From positions 1 through 21,357 of the forward strand of contig NW_020312275.1 of assembly GCF_002999335.1 (NCBI RefSeq): a stretch of 21,357 nt of DNA, in the 5' to 3' direction. Positions within the stretch are counted from its first letter, which is position 1. Every line of letters starts with the position of its first letter. Made by a program: the position numbers and the translations under genes. The notes beneath the pieces are model-generated. The model did no database searches and was not told where the DNA came from. It worked only from the letters and a program-made list of their open reading frames with translations. This DNA is from Cyclospora cayetanensis (taxonomy: Eukaryota; Apicomplexa; Conoidasida; Eucoccidiorida; Eimeriidae). This document shows positions 1-12,200 of the stretch, piece by piece.

Positions 1-169
1 AAACCCTAAACCCTAAACCCTAAACCCTAAACCCTAAACCCTAAACCCTAAACCCTAAACCCTAAACCCTAAACCCTAAACCCTAAACCCTAAACCCTAA
101 ACCCTAAACCCTAAACCCTAAACCCTAGACCCTAAAACCCTAAAACCCTAAACCCTAAACCCTAAACCC
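1..169. repeat. Telomeric repeat array, AAACCCT/TTTAGGG type
   Basis: Eighteen perfect AAACCCT units fill 1-126. They are followed by one AGACCCT variant (127-133), two 8-base AAAACCCT units (134-141 and 142-149), two more perfect units (150-163) and a partial AAACCC (164-169). The G-rich TTTAGGG strand is the bottom strand and points out of the left edge, as expected at a left chromosome end. The array therefore marks a true terminus, and the assembly begins inside it. Variants sit only near the centromere-side edge, which is usual because that part is no longer renewed by telomerase. The repeat type fits plants, many algae and coccidian apicomplexans. Confidence 0.97.
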
Positions 170-3100
170 ACGGGGTGATTACCTGTGCAGTGAACATATG
201 GGTTCAATGCATTGTTCTACATCACTTGGAGGCAGATGCGAGACATGTACTCCAGAGGTCATCCGCTGTTTCTTTTAAATGTCTGTGGTTATCGCAAACT
301 CTGTGTGGTTTCAGGAAACGCGGTTGTTTTGTTCTGCCCCTTCAGAGTTCTCGGGTTTTTGTCTTCCGCTGATCCAAATAAAGGGCTTTTCGTAAATCTT
401 CATTCTGCTCACGTTTATGCACGATGGGGTGTTCCTGGCCTCTGATGACTTGTGATTGATGCTGGGGGATGACTTCACATCTTTCCCGGTGCATAGTTAT
501 ATCTGCCAACATCAACAGGATTTACTGAAGTAATACTCCATTACACTTTGCTCACATTGTCCTATGTCACAAAAATTTCGTGCGGGGCATGCATGTTTGT
601 ATCTGTAGGGTACCAGTCCCTTCACGGTACATCAACCAGCATTTAGTGGACAAAAAATACTGTGAATGTAGAGCTATACACTTCTTTGCTCCCTCCAGTA
701 CAACGAATATGGCTTGCATCAGTTTCTTCTAACCACTAATTTTCACATATGGGCCCTTGAACGCCTGATGCTTTGCTGTTTTCAACACGGAATCTGTAAC
801 TCAGGCAATTGGGTGAATTCTGCTTTTTCTGATTCAGCTCCCAAGCTTATTTGCAGTGATTTTTGAAGCTAATCTACGACACTTGTGCAGGCCCTCACTA
901 TCACAACCAGCTGCATCCCCAATGATCACACTAGTACCAAAGCGTAAGGACATACCTAGACTCCGCTGCTAGCATCCAAATGGCTTCTTTTTTAAAACGT
1001 AGAAAGCCATGTTTCTGCAATTTTTTTGCAAAGGATGCAGACCCTTAGAATCTGTGAAGAAGAAAACGCTTAATTTGTTTTCTTTGCTTCTCCATGCCAC
1101 TCGAACCTGAGCACGCTGGTAGAGTAAAAAAAACATTCGTGGTGCCCAAATCACAAATCACGAGCTTCAAGCATAAACAGGCATTCGCAGCACAGCTAGC
1201 CGGAGGTGAAACCAGGGGACAGCAGCCAGCTTATCAATGACTCAACAGTAGCTGACTTGTATATGCTTAGAGACATCAGCTCATAAGTTGGTATGCAAAA
1301 GCTGCATCAAAAGTTACTCCTTTAGATTTCAAGTCGCCAAGGAAAGCAGCCCATTTTCATGCAATTTCAAAGTTTAAGGCTTCGCCGTGACTGCATATTA
1401 CATTATGACCTGCAATACGCGGACACAGTCCCACGCCAAAAGGGATGACAATTCTTGCTTTGCCGACCAGGCACCAAAACTGCAGATGGAGAATATAGGG
1501 GACATAACGGTCAGCTTCTTTTACCCCTTCACGAAAAACCCACATTGTCACTGCTAGCCAACACGTTGTCTCAGCAAATCTCTGCCAAGGCAAATCTTAC
1601 ATACTGCACATACATTCAAACCACGGGAAAATGATTTATTTAAAACATTTTCACGGCGTACGCTCAAAGAAGTTTTCGAGACCACGATAATGCTGGCTTG
1701 CGAACGGTTTGGGGGATGCTCCCTCAATCGCAAGTTAAATTGGTTCAAATTGCTAGTGACCGTAGCACAAATAGAAATTTCTGATATTGAAAGCAAGGAC
1801 GCAGAAGACATCATAAGAGCCTGTAGAAACACTTTAAAACGCATTTCATCATTGACGCTAATCAACAAACATTTTAGTAGGAAGGTCACCAGTAACTGCA
1901 GGCGCTCTGCTCTACGCTCCATGCTTTGCTTGCCCCCACGTTCTTAAATCAGACCATTTGATTTACACATGTGCATCACGATCCCGTGGTTTATGGGAAC
2001 AGAGATATTAGAAGATCTGATATAGCTTGGCACGGCACTCGAGGCCATCCCCATTTCCCTCTTTAGCAAAGGGGTCGCAGTCTAAGTGGGCAAAGCAGGC
2101 AGAATCAGCCAGCTAGTCATTGCACTAATTACAAAAACCATACAAACACGCTAACAACATAGGTTTATCCGCAACCATCGACGAATTATAAAAGTCCTTT
2201 ATATCTCTACATCATAGCTCGTCCTCTCATTCATCCAGTGAGTTCCTACGTTAACTAAGAGCCCGGTTTCTTGTAGCACAGCCTTTAACCTCCTTCCAGC
2301 AGACCTATCAGTGTATTCACAAAAGCTGTCACCTAACGAATCGATATACTTTCCTCCTTCGCCTGCACGAGACATCAGCCTCAGTGCTCTCTGATTCTGC
2401 AGGACAATTAGGGGTCAACCCCGCCGGGCTGGCAACCTATAAGACAGCTGTCCCACACAGTTTGCAAGCACACACAGCGACAAGACCCTTAGGTGTAAAC
2501 CATGCTTCACACACCTACAGTACCAGCAGAGCCCGGTTTTCCTTTCGTATGCCTTAAGGATGACTACGGCGGCACATTCATACTAGCTGCCACACTAGAC
2601 GAAGCGAGTAGTGGGAAAAATTGTATTGCATACCGTATATGGGTACCGTTGTATACTTTACTAAAAAAATCTACTTGTCTCTTGAGGTTAGATAACACCA
2701 TCACTCATTCAACGAAAATAGCCGCTCAGTCGAAAACTGGACGATATCGAACACAAGAAAACATTAAGAATTGCTGTTCTCGCAATAGGGTAACGAGGTT
2801 TATCCACAGCCAAACGCTTGCGTACATGTCATGCTTTTTGCGCTCATTGTGGCTGCTACTTTTTGGTATGCGGAGCTAAAAACATGTGATGTGACCCTTT
2901 ATGTGTAATATAAATAAGGGCAAGGCAAAATGTGCTATCGGTTTTACTCGACCAGCACAAAACAGACGATGAACGTCAAGAAGGGACGTGACATGGATCA
3001 ACACCAGAGGGTAAACACTAGTTTGCTCCATTATGTGATATGCGCGAGCTATGCAGCTTGCGGCAATGTAAGACAAGACCAAAGGGAAAAGTGTGCGAGT

Positions 3101-3903
3101 GCCTATGTCGACAATAACTTTTGAACTTGCCGTGACTCCGGCACCCAATACCGATTACTCTGCGGAAGCCCAACTAGCTCTAAGACCTTCTGGACAATTT
3201 TCTTTAGACGCAACCTACTGATAAGTTACGATTCTAAACAACAGGCTAGGGACGGGATGCATGCGCAGTTGAAACTTTGCGACAGAGCGGGAAGGTAAGC
3301 GTAACCGCAAACAGGGTTACACATATATACCTTGATGAGAAGTTGTTTCATACCTTTATGAACAAAACCTAGTACTCTTTGGCTGTTTCCATAGGTGCCG
3401 TACTTGAAACTGGCAGTTTGTTACGAGTACTAATACACCCAAAGCAGCCAGAAGAAAAACCATCAGGCTCAGACTAAACACTAGTGTCTGTAGTCGAACC
3501 TAGGCGGTCGCGTGGAACAGTAATGCTTTTAGAGCTCACATATTACTAATTATATTAAATGGATGCGGGCTCCGTGGTTGCTGTTTCCAAACTTCATGCA
3601 GTTCACTTATTTTCAACCAACTAGTGATAGAGGGAGTGTTTCTTTGCCAAGCTACACGTGTGGGGTCATAGGGTGGCTTCGTTTAGGAATTTCATTAGTT
3701 CAAGTTGGAACGATACAAGGAGGACTAGCATGGCCCTTGACCAAGGATGACAAAACAAAAGCATACTTCTGAATGAGGCATTTCAAGGCATTAAATTTCC
3801 ATAGGTTAATCCCAGTAGACCAAACACCTTGTCCCATAACCTACTCCCTTGAAAACACCACCAAAGATTTCAGGGAAAGGCTACATTCGAAAAAATATGC
3901 ACT

Positions 3904-3904
<1 letters not shown>
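170..3904. other. Subtelomeric spacer, no supportable gene
   Basis: This stretch has low-to-moderate GC (one sampled line near 1021 is about 33%) and only scattered short frames in all directions. The largest are an ATG frame on + at 2502-2879 (125 codons) and a - frame at 1554-1922 (122 codons). Neither shows a recognisable domain, a signal peptide or a consistent codon pattern, and both lengths are ordinary for chance in a window of this size. No tandem array follows the telomere directly. One GCATGCA (587-593) and one TGCATGC (3258-3264) lie here. No tRNA B-box with a matching T-arm was found. Confidence 0.6.

Positions 3905-3966
<62 letters not shown>
3905..3966. repeat. (AC)31 dinucleotide microsatellite
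   Basis: An uninterrupted run of 31 AC units covers 62 bases, followed by a single A. The absence of interruptions suggests an evolutionarily young or actively slipping tract that would vary in length between strains. In one + frame (3773-3994) it would encode a Thr-His run, but that frame is short and otherwise unremarkable, so I treat the repeat as non-coding. Confidence 0.98.
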
Positions 3967-3969
<3 letters not shown>

Positions 3970-6047
3970 TCAATGCCATTACTGTGCATCGTAGTAGTAC
4001 TGTTGTCTGGAAATTACTTAGTCTCTAATCGAATTCACAGTGGCTTGAGCAGGTAAATGTTCCATGTCTTTCATGTAGACACCTAGGAATTAATGCTTAG
4101 AGAGAAGAATGGGAAGGTCTAGTAGGGACGACACACCCAATATGTAGGAGGCAAGGCGTAGCTCACATCGTGCAGTGCCTACCAGCCAGAAATGGCAACA
4201 TTTTAAGCCTTTTAAGAGCCGTTGTTGGCTTCTTTTAGCAACTGCTGCAGAACCTGTAGGTTAGGAAATATAAGCAAAGCTTTAACACATTCTAAAAACG
4301 CAGGGAGTTGAGTCGTGTGTGCATCAGATCATCGCGTGGGTGACAGGGCCTGTGCACCACCGCGAAATCTGGGCAAGTGCATGAGACAAATTTAGAGTCA
4401 CACAGCTTACACTAGGCGACTTGACCAGAGCATGACACGCATGAGGAGAGATCCCAGAAATCAGCAGTAAGAACAATCACCATGCATCGGCTGCCTTCAT
4501 TGAAAGCGCTCGTCCTCCATCGTCCATAATGTGAATTGTGCACTAGTAATATTTTATTTTGTATGCTGTTGAGGGCAAATTATTCAAGTTTTTGATCAGC
4601 AGGAATTCACATACCGAGAACTGTACTGTACAGCAAAACAGACAGAAGCATTCCCTGGCGCATCATACCCTGATACACCCGTCATATCTTCAAACCTCCG
4701 TACACAAGCTCTTTGTTGCTCAGTCAACCGCCTCCAAGAGTCACGGATTTGTCAAACTATTGATGTAAAGCTAGGTTTCCACCTTTAATCATTCAGAGTG
4801 ACTGACCTGTAAACAAGCCACGCTGCACTCCAAAGAGCCACTTTGAAGGAAAATTCTTCCTCCTAATGTGAAGATATACATCGCAAAGTAGATTAATTCA
4901 GATGTCACAAGCTTGCGCATTCTACTGCATTTGCTTTGACTCTTCTGTGAACAATGAGTGCAGCCAAATTGTTTTGAGTATTCGTTTTTCAGCAATTCTG
5001 TGGTTTCATCGTTCTTTCATCGGCTACTGCCCTGCACGCGGGTGCTCCTGTCGAGGTACCTCATTAGGTGCAGCTGCAAATAGAAACAGGGGCGAGCTCT
5101 TACCGATGCTTGGTGCCCGTGTCTTCGCAAACTCCAACATATCGACTTAAAAAATTACTGTCAAAGTAGCAATGAAAATTATTTTCCTTGTATGACGATT
5201 CCGAGGAAATATGACTGGCATTTTTTTCACTCATGTACGAATTACATCAGATGCTTTCTTACTGACTGATGTTCACATTTTTGATACTGCGGTTCGCTCT
5301 CGGCATAATATACTGTACGCGTGAATGTCGAAAGAATTCCCCTGCCATTTTTCCAACAGTCGTTAACTGCAGCAAGGCAACAGGTCATACCAAGCATATA
5401 TATGCAAGCAACCTCTTCTAAATGAAGTAGCCACGAAGCACGTTGCATTGGGGGCTCTCAAAAATCTATCACCTACACCAAACACCACTGTGAGAATTAT
5501 CAAGACAGCTGTGGTTCTACAGTTCTACATAGTACACAAGAAGTTGCACATATTAAGATGATATATGAGGCGAACGGAGTTAAGATTACTCGACAACCTA
5601 CTGCCCTACCTAGCTACAACGCGACTGGGATATGCCAGAGCATTGTGCTGCTGAGACCATATTGTGAGACTTTCCAGTACCACAAAACCAGAACATTCCA
5701 TACAAAAGGTCGCCTCTTTCTTTAATTCAGAAGAGCTTCGCATTAAAATACTCTGACTGTGTGTATCGCCGTCGATAAAAATAGACTGTCCACACATCTG
5801 CCCCCTGTTTTAACCAGATTAATTGATTCTCTTGGCATGAAGTACAATGTGTCTGGATTTGACTATGTAAGCCAATAGTCGATTGCACACTCATGCAACC
5901 ATTGAGGGGAAGCGTGAAAACCTGTCTTTTTGAAAGAATGCTTACTAGAAGGTTGAAGATATCGGGGCTTGCCGGTACACAAAATGGGGACCTTTGCTGT
6001 CAAGGATTGCACGGCTCTCCGTGGCACCTGATTCCTGGTTCATACAG

Positions 6048-6055
6048 TGCATGCA
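6048..6055. promoter_or_regulatory. TGCATGCA palindromic octamer
   Basis: This is a perfect 8-base palindrome matching the core reported for apicomplexan ApiAP2 binding and for coccidian promoter motifs. No confident gene start lies nearby, so a regulatory role is inference only. Confidence 0.25.
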
Positions 6056-7547
6056 CGTATTTTGTGTCGGTCTATTGCTTGATCTGTGTGGCGCTAATAC
6101 TCAAAATTACACTTTTAGAGCAGGAATCTATGCGATTAATTGTGTGATGGACTGTTGCCCATACAGAGCCCCCGAAAGAGAACTCACATAGGTTTTCAAC
6201 TAGATACACGTCGGCTATATATATTTAGAAGGCTATGATATTTGCGTTTGATGGTGTTCTTGCGTAAGACACCTTTAGCAAGCCCATGAGGCCTAGGCAC
6301 CTTAACGTGCTGCTAAGGAGTTTCCACACAAAGACGCATGGCAAGTTCTTGTGCATGGCAAAGCTTTAGGGTTGACGTGTAGGGAAGCACTGCCTGTTAG
6401 TAGTAGTTCCATAGGCACCTCCCTAGAATTGTTCAAATTCATCTAGTGAAAGTCTTTAAACGACGCCGAATACCTACACTTTGTGGTCTCCCAGTCCCGT
6501 ACCATGGAAATACTGCAGGCTGGAACAGAAGGCATCATGTTAAAAGGGTCTCACACAGTACATCTTTTTCTCCGTGATTCGAAAGCACCTGAAAGTTGAC
6601 TTTGGTCGTCAGTGGTTCTGGTCGACAGAACAAGACGTTTGAAGTCCTTATCGCCCCGCGTACGCATCAAGAAACATTTTGGTCTCTTCCAGACAACTTT
6701 TGGGTATAGAAGCGCGCTACTATAGCCGCCTAATTGGTTTTTTGATACATTACAAGGTGCTTGAGCGGCCGACAGCTCTGCGTGCTGTCAATAGCAACCT
6801 GACACAGGCTTTGCATTTGTTCTTTGACTCCACAAGCCTTTACTCCCTCCATTGCTGTTGTATACCTCTACGGAGCTCACCTTGCAAATCTTTATGGATC
6901 TTGACACTGCAAATTCTGTAGGTCTATTAGACTGCAGCCAAATTATGCCCGGCGCCTACTGATCTGCCAGCCATTCGTACATCTCAGTTCTTCAAGCAAG
7001 CACGTTTACTTTAACAGTAGGAGCGGTGTCGTAACTAAAGGCCGCATGCCCAATTGACACTGCCTCCGCTGTAAGCAATGTGGTCGGTATTTGTCACTTT
7101 CGCAGGTGGAATGAACACCAACATGATAGTGCCTGCCTGTAGGCCGCAAAATGCAAGGTTGCTGAGCGTTTATGATACAACGGTGCGTTGAAAGTTTTCG
7201 TTTGGTGCTTAGCTGCGTTTGCTGAATCTCATAGACATACCCCATGCAAGCCGTAGAGCAGCTGCTGCCAATTTAGTTTCTCTCAAATAACTCATAAATA
7301 GCTGATGGTAATGCTTACTGAATTCACGTTCTCCTACGACTGGCATACCCTACCAACCCAGCCCTGGAATGCGTAACAGTACTCCCATTCTAGATACGCT
7401 GGCTGCTTGTACATCTGCCAGCAGATGCGCTGTTTTATAGAAAAGGGGAAGCCACCGAGTATGCGAATTGAGGGCAGAACTGAGAAGAAGCTATCGGATA
7501 CATCAAACGCGGTGTATGAGGTAGGCAGACTTGCTACATTCCACTCG

Positions 7548-7555
7548 TGCATGCA
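7548..7555. promoter_or_regulatory. TGCATGCA palindromic octamer
   Basis: This is the second full octamer. It lies about 0.6 kb upstream of the candidate + frame that begins at 8131, which is the only placement in this window that would suit a promoter site. Function is not shown by the sequence. Confidence 0.25.
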
Positions 7556-8130
7556 GATATGTGTTCGTTTCAACGAGCTGGCACAGCGTGCAGCAGGGCG
7601 AAATGCTAATAAGCCCACATGGGCAGTTGTTACAAACACCTCCTACCGCCAAACGTCCACCAACCACCCAAGTACACTTTTACTTCGCCGAAAGCTAGTA
7701 CCGAAACATTTTTTGGACGATCCCCCATTGTGAAATCATGACTATCTGGCTCGGTGTCGAGCATATTACAGTTTTCACTAGAGCTGCCGCTCAGGCCTTT
7801 ACACACTCACCACACCCCAAACAATGAAACAGGCATTCTACTGGACGACACCACGTGCATCCATGATTACGGGCAGCTAGTCAATGCACGGGTTCAATGG
7901 ACTCTTCCCTGATTGCAGTGCCAGTGATCGCTAAGCTGGTAGTGTCTCTTAAAGGAAAGCAGCAATGTCGGCCCGTATTCTGTATACAACGAAGCATTGC
8001 ACGGTTTGTGCAACCCACAGCTGCATTTGATCAGTGCGGTGAACGCGCTACATGCAGATCGTAGAGCGCCTAAGCTGATGACTACGCAATGCCTTGGACA
8101 CAGCTGATGAAAAGCTGTATGCGGTGCTGA

Positions 8131-8649
8131 ATGGAAATGCCACCGACTATGGCCGTGAGATTTGACCATGGCACTGCTATACTAAAAACGATTGGATTGC
8201 CCAACAGAATTCCTCCTGCTAACTCGCCCGCTGCTAGCAGCTCAAGAGACAGCATATCTCAAGTTTGGGGGCTACTATTGCTGGCGGGCGCTACGTTACA
8301 GAGAAAGCGCGCCTACACTCTGAATGACCGGTCAGGTAGCGCCGCATTTTATTTGACGTCTGTTGAGCGCACACTTACACCACTGCAGGCAGCTTATCGG
8401 TATGCAGAGGGGACTAAACGACGGTGCACTATGTGCCTATTACGAGGAAAACAGTGTTCGAGCCCTAGACCTCGGAGTCATCCACTAGACCGGCTCCTGG
8501 ACGTGATACGGTGTGCCTTTTGCTTACGTCCCACGGAGGCTATGTCTCGCACTTATAGCCAAGGCGTAACGTTTATTTGTTTGAGCCTCTTTCTGCTTGG
8601 AATTATTTGTCTATTTCGGTATTTCTTTGCTCAATCCTTGCTAGTGTAG
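8131..8649 (+). CDS. Hypothetical protein with two CxxC pairs and a C-terminal hydrophobic segment (uncertain)
   Basis: I do not recognise this gene. The frame starts at ATG, with a second ATG two codons later, and encodes 172 residues. The predicted protein has CxxC pairs at about residues 99/102 and 128/131, separated by 25 residues, an arrangement that could bind one zinc ion as a ribbon or RING-like knuckle. The region between is rich in Arg, Ser and Pro. Residues from about 145 to the C-terminus are strongly hydrophobic, with one Arg near 163, like a tail anchor. There is no N-terminal signal peptide. The frame begins where base composition rises toward the GC-rich island and stops inside a perfect hairpin. 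Its length is close to the chance maximum for this window and codon use shows no clear bias, so it may be a fortuitous frame or one exon. Confidence 0.25.
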   Translation: MEMPPTMAVRFDHGTAILKTIGLPNRIPPANSPAASSSRDSISQVWGLLLLAGATLQRKRAYTLNDRSGSAAFYLTSVERTLTPLQAAYRYAEGTKRRCTMCLLRGKQCSSPRPRSHPLDRLLDVIRCAFCLRPTEAMSRTYSQGVTFICLSLFLLGIICLFRYFFAQSLLV

Positions 8650-8665
8650 TGTTCTGCACTACACT
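8643..8665. repeat. Perfect 9-bp inverted repeat (hairpin), 5-base loop
   Basis: AGTGTAGTG (8643-8651), a TTCTG loop (8652-8656) and CACTACACT (8657-8665) form a perfect stem. The stop codon of the + frame beginning at 8131 lies in the left arm (8647-8649). The stop of a 76-codon - frame (8662-8889) lies at the mirror position in the right arm (8661-8659), so two converging frames end inside the hairpin. It also coincides with the change in composition into the GC-rich island. It could be a 3'-end structure, a relic of an insertion boundary, or chance. Confidence 0.55.
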
Positions 8666-9203
8666 TTCATTCGTCTCGCAAGGAGCCTTTCCCCCCTGGT
8701 GACCGTCGCGTGTTCCGTCAGCGGGGTCAACTGCAAGTTTTCTTCGAGGGCATCGTCTTGTGTGTGTCTTGCAGGGATCATTGTGGTTTCCTGGGGCTTG
8801 CCTCTCCAGATGCCGTCTAGGTAAATTGACGCCTTTAGAACCTGCTCGCCTTTAAAATTTCGGTAGGTCCCTCGAGCGGCTGTAATGATTTAGCCACCAG
8901 CTCTCCTCCCATGACCTTTACCTCTGGGAAAGTTGCAGAGCCGCCTGTTGCCTGTCGGGGCCGTTTAAGTTGGTTGGGCTGCCAGGCGCGGAGGGAAGCC
9001 GGCAATTTGTAAGGTTGGGTCTGTGTCCAGGTGGCGTGGTCCTCTGGCTTGCCGCGTCACTCGCGCAGATACCGAAGGGAGTCACCCTTACTCTTATTCG
9101 TCACACTGTAATCCACTCCGTAGGTGGCTGATGCCTGCCCTGTGGTGTCCCGAATGTAGAGCCCACGAATCGCTGGCTCTTGAAACATCGTGAGAATGTT
9201 CGC
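8662..9203 (-). pseudogene. Possible decayed coding relic (very uncertain)
   Basis: Read on the - strand, a frame from 9203 to 8838 is interrupted once by a TGA at 9057-9059, giving 48 and then 73 open codons. From 8889 to 8662 a second phase stays open for 76 codons and overlaps the first. One frameshift near 8840-8890 plus one CGA-to-TGA type change would join these into about 180 codons. No domain is recognised. Further upstream the same first phase can be followed to about 9890, but it meets a stop every 25-60 codons, mostly TAG and TGA, which is only slightly better than chance for this GC content. I list it because it lies inside the GC-rich island and ends at the hairpin; it may equally be non-coding. 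Confidence 0.15.
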
Positions 9204-12200
9204 CTAATCGAGCTCTAATACGTCGCGATGCGCGAAATATCGTAGTGTCTGTCTCAGGGAGGTACAGCACCGCTGTCAGCAACCGTGCGAACCCACTTGA
9301 ATATCAGACTTGGTCCGCAGTAACGGGGCCCAACCGTGGAGCAGATGGGCACATCCGGGAGATTGCGGCTACTTATCCACACTTCGCCACAGAGAGTACA
9401 CTCAACTTCCCCTAGCTCCAGATCAGTTCAAAGCTTCTGCTGTCATTTCGCATGAAGCGTATGGCTCTAGGTCGGCTCACACAGTTGCCTGTGAAAGTTG
9501 GTCGTCGGCGTGAGTGTTGGCGCGACGCTCCCAAGCATTTAGATTCGTGGTGCCGTAGTACAGTACTCGCTGGTCACCGGTGCTACTCTATGCGAGCGCA
9601 CGAGCGCGAGGTACGATCTGACACTCGCTCCCATCGGATCGAGGGATCAAACTCCACAGCTTCTGTCCATGCATTCTGTTCTCCGTCCCTTTAAAGGTGA
9701 TGTGCGGATGCCGCCACGCGCGTGACCTCCAAAGGCTCGCATAGACAATCCCGCTTCTCAGAGTGACATAGTGGGCTCCGATCAAAGGACTTTTAAAACC
9801 CCACGAAATCGAAATGGGCGAGATACGGCCAATTGAACCGTATTCGCTGTTGAACTAGCCTTGGTATTCAAAATGAACTGCGTCGTCCTATAAGTAAGGG
9901 ACTTCAACGGAGATCAAATTTTTTTGTCATCGTAGAACAAGGGTTCCGTGATCGAGTCTAACTTAACGTGACTGAATCGTCTGACAGCAATGCGGGGTAG
10001 CTGATGTAAGCTGCCTGGCCTCTGAACACGTGCTTTGTGGGCTCGCTACAGCACACCCCGGGGGCATTAAAATAAGTTTGCATAGTGCCGCGCATTCTAA
10101 AAGGGAGATTAGTGATGAGCATTGGCTTAACGTGACTACATCGTTTGCAAGGAAGACGTTTGCAGGCAATGACGCGGTCATGGCTCCGGACAACACATAG
10201 AACCTAGGTAGCGCGGGGACACGAATGCGCCACATGTGGTACGCAAATGCGCAGAGTATTAGCGATGACACGAAGTGCTGTCTGTGCCGCATTTGAAGTA
10301 GGAATGACTCCCTTCACCTTTGTACCACTCGACCACTTGGGAAGGTTCGATGAGGTCGGGCCAGTTGGATTAAGCAGCCCAAGCTTGAGCTCGTATCAGG
10401 TCATCATCAAGGGACAAAGAAGGTAAGTCCTCGCGGTTCAAGGTCTGCCTTTCACCGGTGTTGAGCGATTACGTCCCTGCAGTTGAACACTTCGGTGCAG
10501 GAGGGCATATCGGGCTCCCGCTTTGGTGCCTCGATTTGTGACACTGGCTCAGGGGACAATTGGCACGGGGGAGATTTGAAGGGGACCGCTTGAACCCCTT
10601 AGTAGGCAGGCACCTCAGGCACCTCCACAGTAGTTGCGTGACTGCCCCGATCCCCGTGCTGCTGATCTGGCGCATCAGAGGCTGCAGTAATGGCGGTCTT
10701 TCACCCGTATGAAGTGATGCAAGGAGTGGCGAGCGGATGCAGGGCATCTCCACCACGGGCAAAGTGCGAATGGCCGGCGAGAGCGTCTACAGTCTAGTAG
10801 CGCGTGCCTTTCAGACAGTTGATCATGAGATTCAGAAATTTGTCCAGAAAATCGAGCCAGTGCTCCACTTGCTTTCGTTGTGGATTAGAGGTGGTTGACT
10901 GCTGGAAGGAGGTCACTGGTGATTTGTGTGGGATAAGCCTTTGCCCAGAGAAGAATGTATCCCCACGCACTCATGCGCTGACTAACGTCTGAGCCTTTTG
11001 GGTGGATATGGAGCACTTCTGCAGGAAAAGGTTCGTGATCTGGCTCAAACAGTGCTCGGTCGCGTTCCAATACTGAGACTCAGGCATAGCCTGATGCAGT
11101 AGCTCAAACGTAATCAGGTCCGGTGGAATCGGAAATTCGGTGAACCGCATATTCAACTAGCCGCTTCTTGAGTTGCGCCACAGCGGAGGTATGCGGTGGG
11201 ACCCAGGCAGTACCATATGCTTCAAGTGGCCGTGCTACGTGGGCGCACTCGGGCGTCACGAATATGCGCCGTGCTGGGCAGTCCCGGAAGACTGCCGCAC
11301 TTGCGTCTCGTGCGGTGACATCCCTGAATAGATTGGAATTGCATGTTGTCTTCAGCTGAGCCCTTAACTTCCGGCCCGCCGATGGTGTAGCCAAAGTACT
11401 CGAACTCCTGCCTTGGTACCTTGTAAATTCTGAACTCGTAATACAGAGATGTTATTAGGAGGTGCTCAGCAATCGCCATAACAGCTGCGCGTGAGAGACT
11501 AGGTCCAGACTCTATATACGACTGTCGTCAAAATGGGTAACTACTCCTTGGGCCAACACTATTTGGAGAAAAACATTGATATTGGTTTTCGACAAGGCGC
11601 GTGCATCTTGGATACCAGACGACATCACCTAAGTTCAAAAAGACGCATTACTTAGGAGAAAACATCTTACTACCTGTCCGGTTTCGGTGCAAACCTTATC
11701 TGGAAAAGACCGGCTTCTATGGAAAGCGTCGAAAAGTTTCGGGGGGGCCCAGCACTTCACCAGTAGTGTGTAGCAACCGCACTGTGGAGTCCAGGTTTAT
11801 CAGCAGGGAGGTCCGTAGTCTCGCCGGTACATATATTTGGTGATCAACAGGACGCTTGGGAGGCAGCCTCTTTGCACGGCAACCGGGAAGAAGACGCCTT
11901 TTGGCTCGACGGGCTGTCAGCACCTGCGACGGCAGTTTTCGAGCCTTAACCTAACTCTACTCAAAAACACAAGTACGTGTGTTTTAACAGTGCACAGGCC
12001 GCACAGACGCTTTGTCGGCCTTGCCTACCGCCGGCGAAGTGAGGGGGGTTCGCGAGTTGAGACTGTTGGACCGAGAGTACGCTGATGCTCGAAGAACATA
12101 GAGTACGGACACCCCTGCACGCCTTTGGGAAGCGAATCTGCCGTGTCTATGACAGGAACAGGTATCGTGAGAAGAGAATTTTTGGACTGCAATGCCGACT

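Larger units (their letters stand above)
3967..8130. other. Subtelomeric spacer, no supportable gene
   Basis: Sampled lines run from about 35% to 53% GC, with short frames on both strands and no family resemblance. The most protein-like is an ATG frame on + at 7425-7733 (102 codons, basic, no membrane segment), which overlaps an antisense frame at 7334-7639 of similar length, so neither is preferred. A perfect 12-base palindrome, GCATATATATGC, lies at 5394-5405. Two full TGCATGCA octamers occur at 6048-6055 and 7548-7555. Confidence 0.55.

Noticed and set aside
1690..1947. An 85-codon ATG frame on + with a helix-like composition.
   Set aside because: It is short, is covered by a longer antisense frame (1554-1922), and has no motif; it is consistent with chance.
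2502..2879. A 125-codon ATG frame on +.
   Set aside because: There is no domain, no membrane signal and no codon bias; the length is expected by chance in 21 kb.
7334..7733. Overlapping + and - frames of about 100 codons each.
   Set aside because: Both strands are equally open and neither shows a motif, so neither can be preferred.
8100..8118. A 6-bp hairpin ACAGCT/AGCTGT just upstream of the frame at 8131.
   Set aside because: Stems this short are common by chance.
8448..8470. tRNA B-box-like GTTCGAGCC, and similar GTTCAATGC near 201.
   Set aside because: The flanking bases do not form a T-arm stem and no A-box or acceptor stem was found at the right distance.
8838..9890. One - strand phase that can be read for about 350 codons with only TAG and TGA interruptions before a TAA, as if CAG and CGA codons had mutated.
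   Set aside because: About nine internal stops in 350 codons is only modestly below the roughly 13-14 expected at this GC, and the phase was picked after the fact. No family resemblance supports it. Only the densest part is listed, at low confidence.
9962..10144. An imperfect 19-base direct repeat (9962-9980 and 10126-10144) sharing CTTAACGTGACT.
   Set aside because: A 12-base exact match recurs by chance several times in a window this long; there is no flanking similarity.
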